Positions 8,444-16,096 of a stretch of 20,654 bases of DNA are shown one piece after another. Source of the stretch: an uncultured Bacilli bacterium (GTDB taxonomy: Bacteria; Bacillota_I; Bacilli_A; RF39; UBA660); assembly GCA_934149245.1 (NCBI GenBank), contig CAKPER010000021.1:1-20654 (forward strand). The letters run 5' to 3'. The position numbers and the translations under genes were made by a program. The notes under the pieces are model-generated. The model was given only the letters and a program-made list of their open reading frames with translations. It was not told the origin of the DNA and did not search any database. Each line of letters begins with the position of its first letter. Position 1 is the stretch's first letter.

Positions 8444-9097
8444 TTATAATAAATCATCATTAGTAATAACAAACAAACTATCACTCTTATAAAAAGCATA
8501 AAAAACATCATCTAACTTAATCCCTTTTTTATTAAGAAGATTATATAGCCAAGACTTATCCTTATTTATAATCTTTAAAGAATCCTCCTGAATACTACTA
8601 TCTAAAACAAGAGGAAGAGGAACAATACTTTTAGTATTTTTTTTACCATTAGTATATGGAAATATTGATAAAGTCCCATTATTTTCAAGTATGGCATACT
8701 CTATTTCCTCTATACTCTTATATCCCTTATCTCGCATTTGAACCATCAAATCATCAAGATTATATTTTTGTTTAATCATCTCTTTATAATTAACCTGACC
8801 ATTATTAATAATAACCGATGGATTTCCATCTAAAAATATTCTAATTTTAGGACTTTTAAGTGAAAGAAGTGCAAGTGAAACTTGTAATACCAATAATGTA
8901 ATAATAGGCACTATAGATCTAAATATATTCTCATCAAAATTCTCTATACTAATAACTGCAAGTTCTGCTACCAATATCGATACAATAAGATCAATTATTC
9001 CTAACTGCCCTACTTCTCTCTTTCCCATTATTCTATATACAACCAATATAAAAAAATAAAAAAATAAAGTTCTAACCAATATCATTAATATATCCAT
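8444..9097 (-). CDS. DUF421 family (YetF/YcaP-type) membrane protein
   Basis: 217 residues. Three hydrophobic helices fill the first ~80 residues, with the family-typical YRIMGKREVGQLGIIDLIVSILVAEL segment. Then comes a cytoplasmic alpha/beta domain beginning around KIRIFLDGNPSVIINNGQVN and continuing IEYAILENNGTLSIFP. This order and length match the DUF421 family, which in spore-formers includes YetF-like proteins. The biochemical role is not established; membrane-associated stress or spore roles have been proposed for relatives. The ATG at 9097 has GGTGAT five bases upstream. It is divergent from the TIGR04086-like gene, sharing a 70-base intergenic region with a perfect dyad. Confidence 0.92.
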   Translation of the reverse strand: MDILMILVRTLFFYFFILVVYRIMGKREVGQLGIIDLIVSILVAELAVISIENFDENIFRSIVPIITLLVLQVSLALLSLKSPKIRIFLDGNPSVIINNGQVNYKEMIKQKYNLDDLMVQMRDKGYKSIEEIEYAILENNGTLSIFPYTNGKKNTKSIVPLPLVLDSSIQEDSLKIINKDKSWLYNLLNKKGIKLDDVFYAFYKSDSLFVITNDDLL

Positions 9098-9109
9098 TAT
9101 ATCACCACT

Positions 9110-9130
9110 AATATTATTTGTAATAATATT
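9110..9130. promoter_or_regulatory. Perfect 21-base dyad between divergent genes
   Basis: AATATTATT-TGT-AATAATATT is a perfect 9-bp inverted repeat with a 3-base centre, in the middle of the 70-base region between two divergent membrane-protein genes. It could be an operator acting on both, or a by-product of the extreme AT content. Confidence 0.35.
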
Positions 9131-9167
9131 TACTTTTATACCTTCATATTATTTATTAGGTGATCAC

Positions 9168-9521
9168 ATGACTAAAAATTTATTACTATCAATACTCTAT
9201 TTTCTAGGTTCTATCATAATAATAAACATACTTATTACTATATTTAATTATTTTAATATCTTAAATGATAGTATTATAAGAATTTTAAAATTTTTAATGG
9301 TAATATTATCCATCTCTATAACTAGCTACATCCTAGGAAAAAAGAGTAGTAAAAAAGGCTTTTTAGAGGGTCTAAAGTTAGGAAGTATATCCTCAATAGT
9401 ATTTTTAACTCTAGCATTAGTCACTAAAACATTTAAATATCAATCATTTATATACTATACAATAATCATTTTAATATCCATACTAGGAAGCACTTTAGGA
9501 ATAAACAAAAAGAACACTTAA
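9168..9521 (+). CDS. Small four-helix membrane protein, TIGR04086/DUF3792-like
   Basis: 117 residues with four hydrophobic segments: LLLSILYFLGSIIIINILITIF, ILKFLMVILSISITSYILG, LGSISSIVFLTLALV and FIYYTIIILISILGSTLG. A short basic stretch GKKSSKKGFLEGLKLG lies between helices 2 and 3. Length, helix number and the GKKS..KGFLEG loop fit the TIGR04086 (DUF3792) family, a conserved Firmicutes membrane protein of unknown function. The start codon follows AGGTGATC. It is one of the very few genes here on the plus strand. It ends inside a shared terminator with the convergent gene. Confidence 0.8.
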   Translation: MTKNLLLSILYFLGSIIIINILITIFNYFNILNDSIIRILKFLMVILSISITSYILGKKSSKKGFLEGLKLGSISSIVFLTLALVTKTFKYQSFIYYTIIILISILGSTLGINKKNT

Positions 9522-9554
9522 AGTATTACTCAATATACATTAACTGTTCTTTTT
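9507..9554. terminator. Bidirectional terminator overlapping two convergent stop codons
   Basis: 10-bp inverted repeat AAAAAGAACA (9507-9516) / TGTTCTTTTT (9545-9554) with a 28-base loop that can pair further (TATT/AATA). Each arm encodes the last residues of one gene: the plus-strand gene ends at 9521 and the minus-strand gene at 9540. Confidence 0.75.
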
Positions 9555-10136
9555 TAATTCTTTAATTAATCTTAAATCATTCTCACAAGTTCTATCTTTT
9601 GTAACAGCACTATACTTAGTAGGAGTATTATTCTCTTTATCTTTCCTAGCACAAACTCTATACCTATTACTATATTCCTTATATCTTCTAATAAAATCAT
9701 GTTTCTTTTCTTCATCATGTTCTTTAATAAGTAAATTTATTCCAATCCCTATAATTGGAAAAGAAATAACATCTAAAGATACCCCAATAAAACCTAAAGC
9801 TGTATGTGTTGCTAAAAATGGTATAGATAATAATGCCATAAAAATAGATATTATGAAAATTAAACTTACTAATCGCTTATTTATTCTTTTATTACTACTA
9901 GACGTATAATCATCATATAAACTCTTATACGTCTCTAAATAATCTTCTAATTCTTTATAATAGTTATCAATTAATAACTTCATATTTCTCTCATTCTTAG
10001 GTATCATAAACATAGCTTCCTCATCACTACTACATCCATATCTATAAACAATATATTTATTGGTATATTCCTTATTATTAAAATCAATTCTTTTAATAGT
10101 ACCTTTTTTACCAAAGTAAGGCAAACTCCAATTCAT
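9540..10136 (-). CDS. Unknown protein with two transmembrane helices
   Basis: 198 residues if started at the ATG at 10136, which has GGGGGTGG just upstream. The frame is open further upstream to 10211, but a good promoter lies at 10168-10196, so the longer form would not be fully transcribed. The N-terminal ~95 residues look cytoplasmic and partly helical (KNERNMKLLIDNYYKELEDYLETYKSLYDDY). Two helices follow (RLVSLIFIISIFMALLSIPFLA and ALGFIGVSLDVISFPIIGIGINLLI), then a highly charged tail (KEHDEEKKHDFIRRYKEY). I do not recognise the family. It is the last gene before the convergent terminator and has its own promoter. Confidence 0.75.
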   Translation of the reverse strand: MNWSLPYFGKKGTIKRIDFNNKEYTNKYIVYRYGCSSDEEAMFMIPKNERNMKLLIDNYYKELEDYLETYKSLYDDYTSSSNKRINKRLVSLIFIISIFMALLSIPFLATHTALGFIGVSLDVISFPIIGIGINLLIKEHDEEKKHDFIRRYKEYSNRYRVCARKDKENNTPTKYSAVTKDRTCENDLRLIKELKKNS

Positions 10137-10167
10137 AATACCACCCCCAACTTTTAATTGGAAGCCT

Positions 10168-10196
10168 ATTCTACCATAAATAGTAAATATTTGCAA
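10168..10196 (-). promoter_or_regulatory. Sigma-A-type promoter of the two-helix membrane protein
   Basis: On the minus strand TTGCAA (10196-10191), 17 bases, TAGAAT (10173-10168), about 30 bases before the preferred ATG at 10136. It decides against the longer start at 10211. Confidence 0.7.
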
Positions 10197-10232
10197 ATTT
10201 GTTAACAGCAAAGAAATAATTTGAATAATATA

Positions 10233-11018
10233 TTACTTTTCTACTTGCTCAATAATACTTGTATTTATCAAAAATTGAATTATTTGTTTATCAGTAGCAT
10301 TAGAAACTTTTAAATAATCTACAACATTACCATTACTAACAGTTAGTAAAAAAGGAGTATTAATCTCTTTTTTTAAAACTTTATCTAGTTCAAAATATAT
10401 ATCATTAGTATTACTTATTCCCTTATATAAAGTATAATACCCAAAATTATATTTTTTTGATAAATTATAAAGTTTCTTTCTATATTTATTATCATTATAA
10501 CTAAAGCATAATATAACTTTATTTTCACTAGAGTTATATACATCACCATAACTATCCATATCAAGTGCAACATTTTTATTAGTATTATCTATAAAACCAT
10601 ATTCTATCAAATATTTTTGTAAATCATCATCAACTATTATCTCATTAACTATCCCCATTAATTTGCCATGTTTAATTATAATTAGAGATGGTTCTACAAC
10701 AAAGTTATTATCAAAATCCAACATTTTTTTTAACTTGTTATAATCACTATCACCTGACTTCATTATATTATATCTATAAAAAGTTAGCTTATATATATCT
10801 TCATAATAATCTATTGTTCTATCTGTATTTTTACATTCATAACATTTATCATAATCATTACTTATATATAATAATATATCTTCCTTATTATCAATCATAG
10901 ATTTTATTTCTTCATAACCACCACTTTTTTTAGTATTATCATTAAAAAAAGCAAAGATAAAAATTAACAAAATAGCAAATAAACCTATAATTGCAATTGA
11001 TATAACTTTTTTATTCAT
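10233..11018 (-). CDS. Membrane-anchored thioredoxin-like protein, CxxC (copy 1)
   Basis: 261 residues. An N-terminal signal-anchor helix (~5-25) is followed by two thioredoxin-like folds outside the membrane. The first has ILLYISNDYDKCYECKN with the CYEC pair at Cys59/Cys62 and a probable cis-Pro at Pro110 (VVEPSLIII). The second (from ~165, NKVILCFSYNDNKYRKKLYNLSKKYNFGYYTLY, then NTPFLLTVSNGNVVDYL) keeps the fold pattern but lacks a Cys pair, as in PDI-like tandem proteins. It lies 21 bases after the surface-protein gene 11040-12956 and shares its promoter. Its likely role is disulfide formation or isomerization in that eight-cysteine protein; this is inference. The start follows AAGGAAG. 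It is a diverged paralogue of the gene at 13215. Confidence 0.8.
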   Translation of the reverse strand: MNKKVISIAIIGLFAILLIFIFAFFNDNTKKSGGYEEIKSMIDNKEDILLYISNDYDKCYECKNTDRTIDYYEDIYKLTFYRYNIMKSGDSDYNKLKKMLDFDNNFVVEPSLIIIKHGKLMGIVNEIIVDDDLQKYLIEYGFIDNTNKNVALDMDSYGDVYNSSENKVILCFSYNDNKYRKKLYNLSKKYNFGYYTLYKGISNTNDIYFELDKVLKKEINTPFLLTVSNGNVVDYLKVSNATDKQIIQFLINTSIIEQVEK

Positions 11019-11039
11019 TTTTTCTTCCTTTCATAAAAT

Positions 11040-12956
11040 TTACGTATTCATCTTTACTTTTATATGAGGTCTATAATATATAGTATTAACAGTAGTATTT
11101 GATAATTTATAATTAGCATAATTAACACATGTAGAATTCTTTCCAAAATTCAATTCTTCATCATCTCCACTTTTTCCCGACCAAACTGAAACTGCTGCAT
11201 AATTAAAATATCTATTAGCAGTGAATTTATATTTTTGATGAGAATTAGATGCACCAGCAATATCCAAATGCTTAGAAAAATCCATATAAGTTGTAGAACT
11301 TTTGGCAGTTAAATGACTCACAAAACTACCATTTCCTTCAGTAATACCAGATATAGTACTAGTTCCGCATTGATAAATTACAAGGCCGAATCTATGAACT
11401 GTACCAGTTGGATTTGTACCACTGTAATTAAACCTCCTATAATAAAAAGTAACGTTCTCATCTGTACCAGATGTTGGTTTTATAGAAGTAAAATATATAC
11501 TACCATAAGCATTTCCTTGATTGGATGCAGAAGTAGCTGTATAAGTTATATAATTATTACCATTGTTATTACTATGTGTTTTACCACTATCAAGTAAGGC
11601 TTTTGAAGTAGAAGTACATCTAGTTTGACTAGTAATGTTGTTATTAGAAGTTGTTCGAACAGTTATTCCATAATAAACCTTAGTATTATTGCAAGTATAT
11701 TTGTATCTATCCGTAGAATCATATACTGTACTTCCATCTACCCAATAAACACCAGTTGGTTGCGACGTTGCATTAGTTGTCCCATATTCTTTTAGCTTAG
11801 CAACTGTCCCATAATTTGAATTAATATACGACATAGTCGAAGCAGCAAACTGGAAGTAAAGACCAGCTTTATATTCATTACTCATAGTTTCATTATAATC
11901 TTTACCAGATGTTTCAAAAAAAGATTTATCTAATACCCCACTGTTTGTACTATCTATCTTAGTATCATTATAACTTCCTGAAACCTTAGTTGTAAAATTT
12001 CCAACCAATTCACACCAATCATCATTAGTATATTGTGCCACAGTAGTCCAACTTTTACCAGCATATTGAACATTTGTATCACCAGCATTACAAGTAAAAT
12101 TACGTTTCCACTTTGCTGTTAATGTTTTTTCATCAGAATATTTACTATCAGTAAAGCTAGAAGTTATTTTTCCATTTGCATCTATCATTTGTGTGTCTCC
12201 ATCATAGTAACCTAAAAAATTGTATCCTGTAGCAGTTGGATTTGTTACGGCATTATCACTTGTTGTCATTTTATTAGTATAAGCGTTATCTAAATAGACA
12301 CCAGTTCCATATTTCATATAAACCGTATTAGTTCCATTAGTATAATATCCATCATTTAATGGAGAAGGTTTATTGGTACTTAGAGTTATTACATAATTAT
12401 TAGCTTCCCATTTAGCATTTATTGTTGAAGTTTTCGAAAATTTATCAACTGTAAAAGTAGATGTTATATAACCATTTTCATTTATTAACATTTCATTACT
12501 ATCATTATAATAGCCTTTAAAAGTATATCCTGTCACAACTGGTATAGTTATAGGATTTTCAGTTGTTGTCATTTTTTTAGTATAACCTCTATCTAGATAT
12601 ATTCCATCATCTTTCATTAAATATATCTTAACTGTTCCAGCATTTAAATCAGTAGAATCAGAAATTCCAAAACTAGCATCCAAATTTATTGTATAAACAT
12701 CTAAATTTTTAGTACAAACATATCCACTAGGACAATCATTATTACCAGGTTTGTGAATAGTTGCTAATTCATCTATTGCTCCTTGAACATTATTACTAGA
12801 TAATCCACTATTTTTATTAATATAATACACTGTATTAGAAGCATATTGTGTTACTGCATATACACCAGTAACAGAAAATAATATTCCAAAAATCAACCCC
12901 ATTATGAAAAATGAATTATGTTTTTTTATATCATCCTTACTCATATAATCCACCAT
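11040..12956 (-). CDS. InlB B-repeat surface protein (copy 1)
   Basis: 638 residues. A basic N-terminus and one hydrophobic helix (~16-39, ending GVYAVTQYA) act as signal peptide or anchor. Next comes the SSNNVQGAIDELA motif, then Cys75/Cys81. Two Listeria-Bacteroides (InlB B/Flg_new) repeats follow at ~87-184 and ~185-285, each ending TINAKW or TLTAKW after a GYTFKGYY-type core. The remaining ~350 residues are a Thr/Ser/Asn/Tyr-rich domain of unknown fold with six more cysteines. There is no LPXTG signal. The C-terminus YRPHIKVKMNT is shared with copy 2. The start is uncertain: the ATG at 12956 has AAGGGA upstream, while that at 12944 has GGTG six bases upstream. It is the first gene of an operon with a thioredoxin-like gene. 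Its role as a surface adhesin is inferred from the repeats. Confidence 0.88.
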   Translation of the reverse strand: MVDYMSKDDIKKHNSFFIMGLIFGILFSVTGVYAVTQYASNTVYYINKNSGLSSNNVQGAIDELATIHKPGNNDCPSGYVCTKNLDVYTINLDASFGISDSTDLNAGTVKIYLMKDDGIYLDRGYTKKMTTTENPITIPVVTGYTFKGYYNDSNEMLINENGYITSTFTVDKFSKTSTINAKWEANNYVITLSTNKPSPLNDGYYTNGTNTVYMKYGTGVYLDNAYTNKMTTSDNAVTNPTATGYNFLGYYDGDTQMIDANGKITSSFTDSKYSDEKTLTAKWKRNFTCNAGDTNVQYAGKSWTTVAQYTNDDWCELVGNFTTKVSGSYNDTKIDSTNSGVLDKSFFETSGKDYNETMSNEYKAGLYFQFAASTMSYINSNYGTVAKLKEYGTTNATSQPTGVYWVDGSTVYDSTDRYKYTCNNTKVYYGITVRTTSNNNITSQTRCTSTSKALLDSGKTHSNNNGNNYITYTATSASNQGNAYGSIYFTSIKPTSGTDENVTFYYRRFNYSGTNPTGTVHRFGLVIYQCGTSTISGITEGNGSFVSHLTAKSSTTYMDFSKHLDIAGASNSHQKYKFTANRYFNYAAVSVWSGKSGDDEELNFGKNSTCVNYANYKLSNTTVNTIYYRPHIKVKMNT

Positions 12957-13083
12957 ATATTCCCTTCATATTTACCATAAGATATCTCACATTTTATCAA
13001 AAAAAAAAAAAAAAAAGCAACTTTTTTTACTTTAAGTTTACTCATCTAAAAAAGTGTAAAATGAAAAGTTAAATTCTGATATA
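12161..13083 (-). repeat. Long direct repeat, copy A (promoter plus 5' half of surface gene 1)
   Basis: Nearly identical to 15176-16096, same orientation, offset 3,015 bases. From ~12291 to ~12958 I see no difference. The first ~130 bases have a few substitutions, and the promoter part differs by single-base changes and by the lengths of two A-runs. It covers the promoter, signal segment and InlB repeats. Confidence 0.9.
12991..13020 (-). promoter_or_regulatory. Promoter of surface gene 1 with an 18-base poly(T) spacer
   Basis: On the minus strand TTGCTT (13020-13015) and TAAAAT (12996-12991) are separated by 18 bases, 16 of them T. The whole T-run is 18 long (12999-13016 as A on the plus strand). 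Slippage in the run would change the -35/-10 spacing directly. The surface-gene start lies ~35 bases downstream. Confidence 0.65.
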
Positions 13084-13088
13084 AAAAG

Positions 13089-13104
13089 TAAATTCCGGAA
13101 TTTA
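13089..13104. promoter_or_regulatory. Perfect 16-base palindrome TAAATTCCGGAATTTA
   Basis: Gap-free dyad ~110 bases behind the second thioredoxin-like gene and ~70 bases upstream of the -35 of surface gene 1. It is absent from the equivalent site of the other copy. It could be an operator or, because ACTTTTTA follows on the minus strand, a weak terminator. Confidence 0.4.
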
Positions 13105-13214
13105 TTGTTTATTTTTGTAAAACTAATCGCCTTTTTTAAAACTAAAAAATCATCAATGAATTTACTCTTGCAATCCACTTAATATTTAAAATCATAATTT
13201 AACTTTTCTACGAA

Positions 13215-14030
13215 TTACTCTGTTATAACATTATTTTTTCTTAAAAACTCTTCTATTTTTGCATTATCATTTAAACTTACAACATCTTTTACTTCAGTAT
13301 TTGATACTATCATTAATGAAGGTATAGTAAAACCTCCATCAATTTTACTATCCAATTCATCACCTATTAAACTAGAACTAGCAAGTCCAAAGTAAACCAC
13401 ATTATAACTAAAATTATATTTACGTGACAATCCTAACACCCTGCTTCTAAACTCATAAGACAAAGGATTTTCATAAGAGTAAAACAAAATTAATTTATCA
13501 TCATTTCCTCTATAATAATTCCAAAATGTATCATAATCTATTTGAACATCACTCAATTCACTTTCAGCACTTATATAATTATTTTCTATAAGAGCATTCT
13601 TAAACGCTTCTTCTGTTATCACACTATTAACTACAACCTTTACCTTACCATTATCTATCATAACAACACTAGGATAAGTAATATCTTTTTCTTTATAATT
13701 TAATTTTTCTAATAATCTTTTATAATCAATATTAGATAGTTTACTTTTATTAACTTCAGTAAAATCCAGTGTATATGAAGCTTCATAATAAGAAACTATA
13801 TCATAAATATCAGTACAAGGACTACCACATATATTAGGTGAATCATTTAAATATATTATAAATTTATCTTTATTATTAATTCTTTTAATTATATTAGCAA
13901 TAAATTTACTAGGCTTATTACTCTTATTTTTATTTATGGAGTAGATATTTAAACCTATTACAAATAAAATAATAGTTACAAAAACACTTACAAAAATAAT
14001 AATCATATTTTTCTTACTTAATTTAAACAT
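13215..14030 (-). CDS. Membrane-anchored thioredoxin-like protein, CxxxC (copy 2)
   Basis: 271 residues from the ATG at 14030, chosen because GGGGTG lies five bases upstream; a GTG two codons earlier has no room for a site. A signal-anchor helix lies at ~8-30. First thioredoxin-like fold: FIIYLNDSPNICGSPCTD with Cys68 and Cys72 separated by three residues instead of the usual two, and probable cis-Pro at ~120 (ITYPSVVMI). Second fold from ~178 (DKLILFYSYENPLSYEFRSRVLGLSRKYNFSYNVVYFG, then IPSLMIVSNTEVKDVV), without a Cys pair. It starts 12 bases after the stop of surface gene 2, so they form an operon. It is a clear but strongly diverged paralogue of 10233-11018. Its disulfide-related role on the linked surface protein is inferred; the CxxxC spacing may mean altered or lost redox activity. 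Confidence 0.78.
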   Translation of the reverse strand: MFKLSKKNMIIIFVSVFVTIILFVIGLNIYSINKNKSNKPSKFIANIIKRINNKDKFIIYLNDSPNICGSPCTDIYDIVSYYEASYTLDFTEVNKSKLSNIDYKRLLEKLNYKEKDITYPSVVMIDNGKVKVVVNSVITEEAFKNALIENNYISAESELSDVQIDYDTFWNYYRGNDDKLILFYSYENPLSYEFRSRVLGLSRKYNFSYNVVYFGLASSSLIGDELDSKIDGGFTIPSLMIVSNTEVKDVVSLNDNAKIEEFLRKNNVITE

Positions 14031-14042
14031 CTTCACACCCCT

Positions 14043-15971
14043 TTATGTATTCATTTTAACTTTTATATGTGGCCTATACTTAACTGCAATAGTTCCAGCA
14101 GTTGGAGAATTCCATCTTTTAAATGTGGTTTTGCAATCAGAGTAACTATTCATATCAAAAGTTGCCGTATTTTTTCCCTTTTTAGATGCTGAACCAGTAA
14201 GCGAATCTGTACGGGTTGCTCTACCAGCAAACGCAAGTATTAATTTAGCATTAGTAGATCTATTATTTTTAGTATTTCCAGAATTATAATCACTATAGTA
14301 AAACGAATCAGTAGTAGTTGCAGACTTCATTTCAATTGCAATTCTAGTAGCATTAGTTCTATGTGAACCACCACAAGAATAAAATCTCCAAATATAAGAT
14401 CTACCAGCTCCGGTATCACTCACAATACTTTTACCACTATTATTATAAGATTTTTTATAAAGAGCAATTCCCCAATGACAATTATTAGTATCACAAGATG
14501 TATTTATTCCATTAGAAGCATCTATATTATAGGTAAATCTTGTTTCGTATATGGACCATCCACCACTTGAAGAACTAGCAGAAGAAGAAGTAGGTTTATT
14601 ATAATAAGTAAATTTAGATGAAGTATTAGATAAAGAGGCTGTTCCACCTGCTGAAACAAGAGAAGATGTATCATAGGAATCAGTAGTATAACCACTATAA
14701 TAAGTCAAATTATCAGAAGAAGTTGTAGCTTTATTCGTATAAGCATACCCTTGTGTTATAGTATAAGTAGTGGATGGAATAGTATATTTATAATATGCAG
14801 TACTAGAATATATTCTCCCACTTGAAATCCAATAAATACCTGGAGGTTTCTCTGTTACATTCCCTGAAGAAGTATCTATTGAGCTAATAAGACCTGCATT
14901 ATATTCCTTTTCTAATGTAACGCCATCTTTACTATACGATTTTATATATGAATACACACTTCCCGTTCCTGTTCCTGATGCAGCATTATAAGTATTACCT
15001 GAAGAATTGCCAACAGTCGCATTTAATGCCATTTCACATACATTATTTGAATTAGAAATAACATACCAACTTTTTCCCATATAATTAGGAGTGTCACCTC
15101 TAGTACAGGTGAAATTTCTTGTCCATTTTGCTTCTAATGTTTTTGCACTAGCATACTTACTATTAGTAAAATTAGAAGTTATTTTTCCGTTTTCATCTAT
15201 CATCTGTGTGTCTCCATCATAGTAACCTAAAAAATTATATCCTGTAGCAGTTGGATTTGTTACAGCATTATCACTTGTTGTCATTTTATTAGTATAAGCA
15301 TCATCTAAATAGACACCAGTTCCATATTTCATATAAACCGTATTAGTTCCATTAGTATAATATCCATCATTTAATGGAGAAGGTTTATTGGTACTTAGAG
15401 TTATTACATAATTATTAGCTTCCCATTTAGCATTTATTGTTGAAGTTTTCGAAAATTTATCAACTGTAAAAGTAGATGTTATATAACCATTTTCATTTAT
15501 TAACATTTCATTACTATCATTATAATAGCCTTTAAAAGTATATCCTGTCACAACTGGTATAGTTATAGGATTTTCAGTTGTTGTCATTTTTTTAGTATAA
15601 CCTCTATCTAGATATATTCCATCATCTTTCATTAAATATATCTTAACTGTTCCAGCATTTAAATCAGTAGAATCAGAAATTCCAAAACTAGCATCCAAAT
15701 TTATTGTATAAACATCTAAATTTTTAGTACAAACATATCCACTAGGACAATCATTATTACCAGGTTTGTGAATAGTTGCTAATTCATCTATTGCTCCTTG
15801 AACATTATTACTAGATAATCCACTATTTTTATTAATATAATACACTGTATTAGAAGCATATTGTGTTACTGCATATACACCAGTAACAGAAAATAATATT
15901 CCAAAAATCAACCCCATTATGAAAAATGAATTATGTTTTTTTATATCATCCTTACTCATATAATCCACCAT
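14043..15971 (-). CDS. InlB B-repeat surface protein (copy 2)
   Basis: 642 residues with the same layout as copy 1: signal/anchor helix, SSNNVQGAIDELA motif, Cys75/Cys81, two InlB B repeats, then a variable domain. The first ~265 residues differ from copy 1 at essentially one position (Asp for Asn in YLDDAYTNK). After KITS the sequences diverge sharply. Only a skeleton remains, such as RNFTC..GD, GKSW, PPGIYW versus PTGVYW, and the shared end YRPHIKVKMNT. It too has eight cysteines, six of them in the variable half but at different places. The domain is very rich in Ser/Thr/Tyr/Asn. There is no LPXTG. It is the first gene of an operon with the CxxxC thioredoxin-like gene. The same start ambiguity applies (15971 or 15959). 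Confidence 0.88.
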   Translation of the reverse strand: MVDYMSKDDIKKHNSFFIMGLIFGILFSVTGVYAVTQYASNTVYYINKNSGLSSNNVQGAIDELATIHKPGNNDCPSGYVCTKNLDVYTINLDASFGISDSTDLNAGTVKIYLMKDDGIYLDRGYTKKMTTTENPITIPVVTGYTFKGYYNDSNEMLINENGYITSTFTVDKFSKTSTINAKWEANNYVITLSTNKPSPLNDGYYTNGTNTVYMKYGTGVYLDDAYTNKMTTSDNAVTNPTATGYNFLGYYDGDTQMIDENGKITSNFTNSKYASAKTLEAKWTRNFTCTRGDTPNYMGKSWYVISNSNNVCEMALNATVGNSSGNTYNAASGTGTGSVYSYIKSYSKDGVTLEKEYNAGLISSIDTSSGNVTEKPPGIYWISSGRIYSSTAYYKYTIPSTTYTITQGYAYTNKATTSSDNLTYYSGYTTDSYDTSSLVSAGGTASLSNTSSKFTYYNKPTSSSASSSSGGWSIYETRFTYNIDASNGINTSCDTNNCHWGIALYKKSYNNSGKSIVSDTGAGRSYIWRFYSCGGSHRTNATRIAIEMKSATTTDSFYYSDYNSGNTKNNRSTNAKLILAFAGRATRTDSLTGSASKKGKNTATFDMNSYSDCKTTFKRWNSPTAGTIAVKYRPHIKVKMNT

Positions 15972-16096
15972 ATATACCCTTCATATTTACCATAAGATAT
16001 CTCACATTTTATCAAAAAAAAAAAAAAAAAGCAACCTTTTTTACTTTAAGTTTACTCCTCTAAAAAGTGTGAAATGAAAAGTTAAATTCTGATATA
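15176..16096 (-). repeat. Long direct repeat, copy B (promoter plus 5' half of surface gene 2)
   Basis: Partner of 12161-13083, same orientation. The two copies could recombine, deleting about 3 kb and joining the front of gene 2 to the variable end of gene 1. They are also natural substrates for gene conversion, which would explain why the 5' halves stay identical. Confidence 0.9.

Noticed and set aside
9540..10211. Longer start (10211) for the two-helix membrane protein
   Set aside because: The extra 25 codons lack a ribosome site and span a good promoter at 10168-10196; the ATG at 10136 has GGGGGTGG upstream.
12944..12990. Upstream reading frame (MVNMKGIYGGLYE) overlapping the surface-gene start, present in both copies
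   Set aside because: It has no ribosome site, and its conservation is explained by the recent duplication of the whole leader, so there is no independent support for a leader peptide.
11040..15971. Diversity-generating retroelement acting on the variable surface-protein ends
   Set aside because: No reverse transcriptase and no template/variable repeat pair are in the window. The 3' halves differ by whole-domain divergence, not by adenine-specific substitutions.
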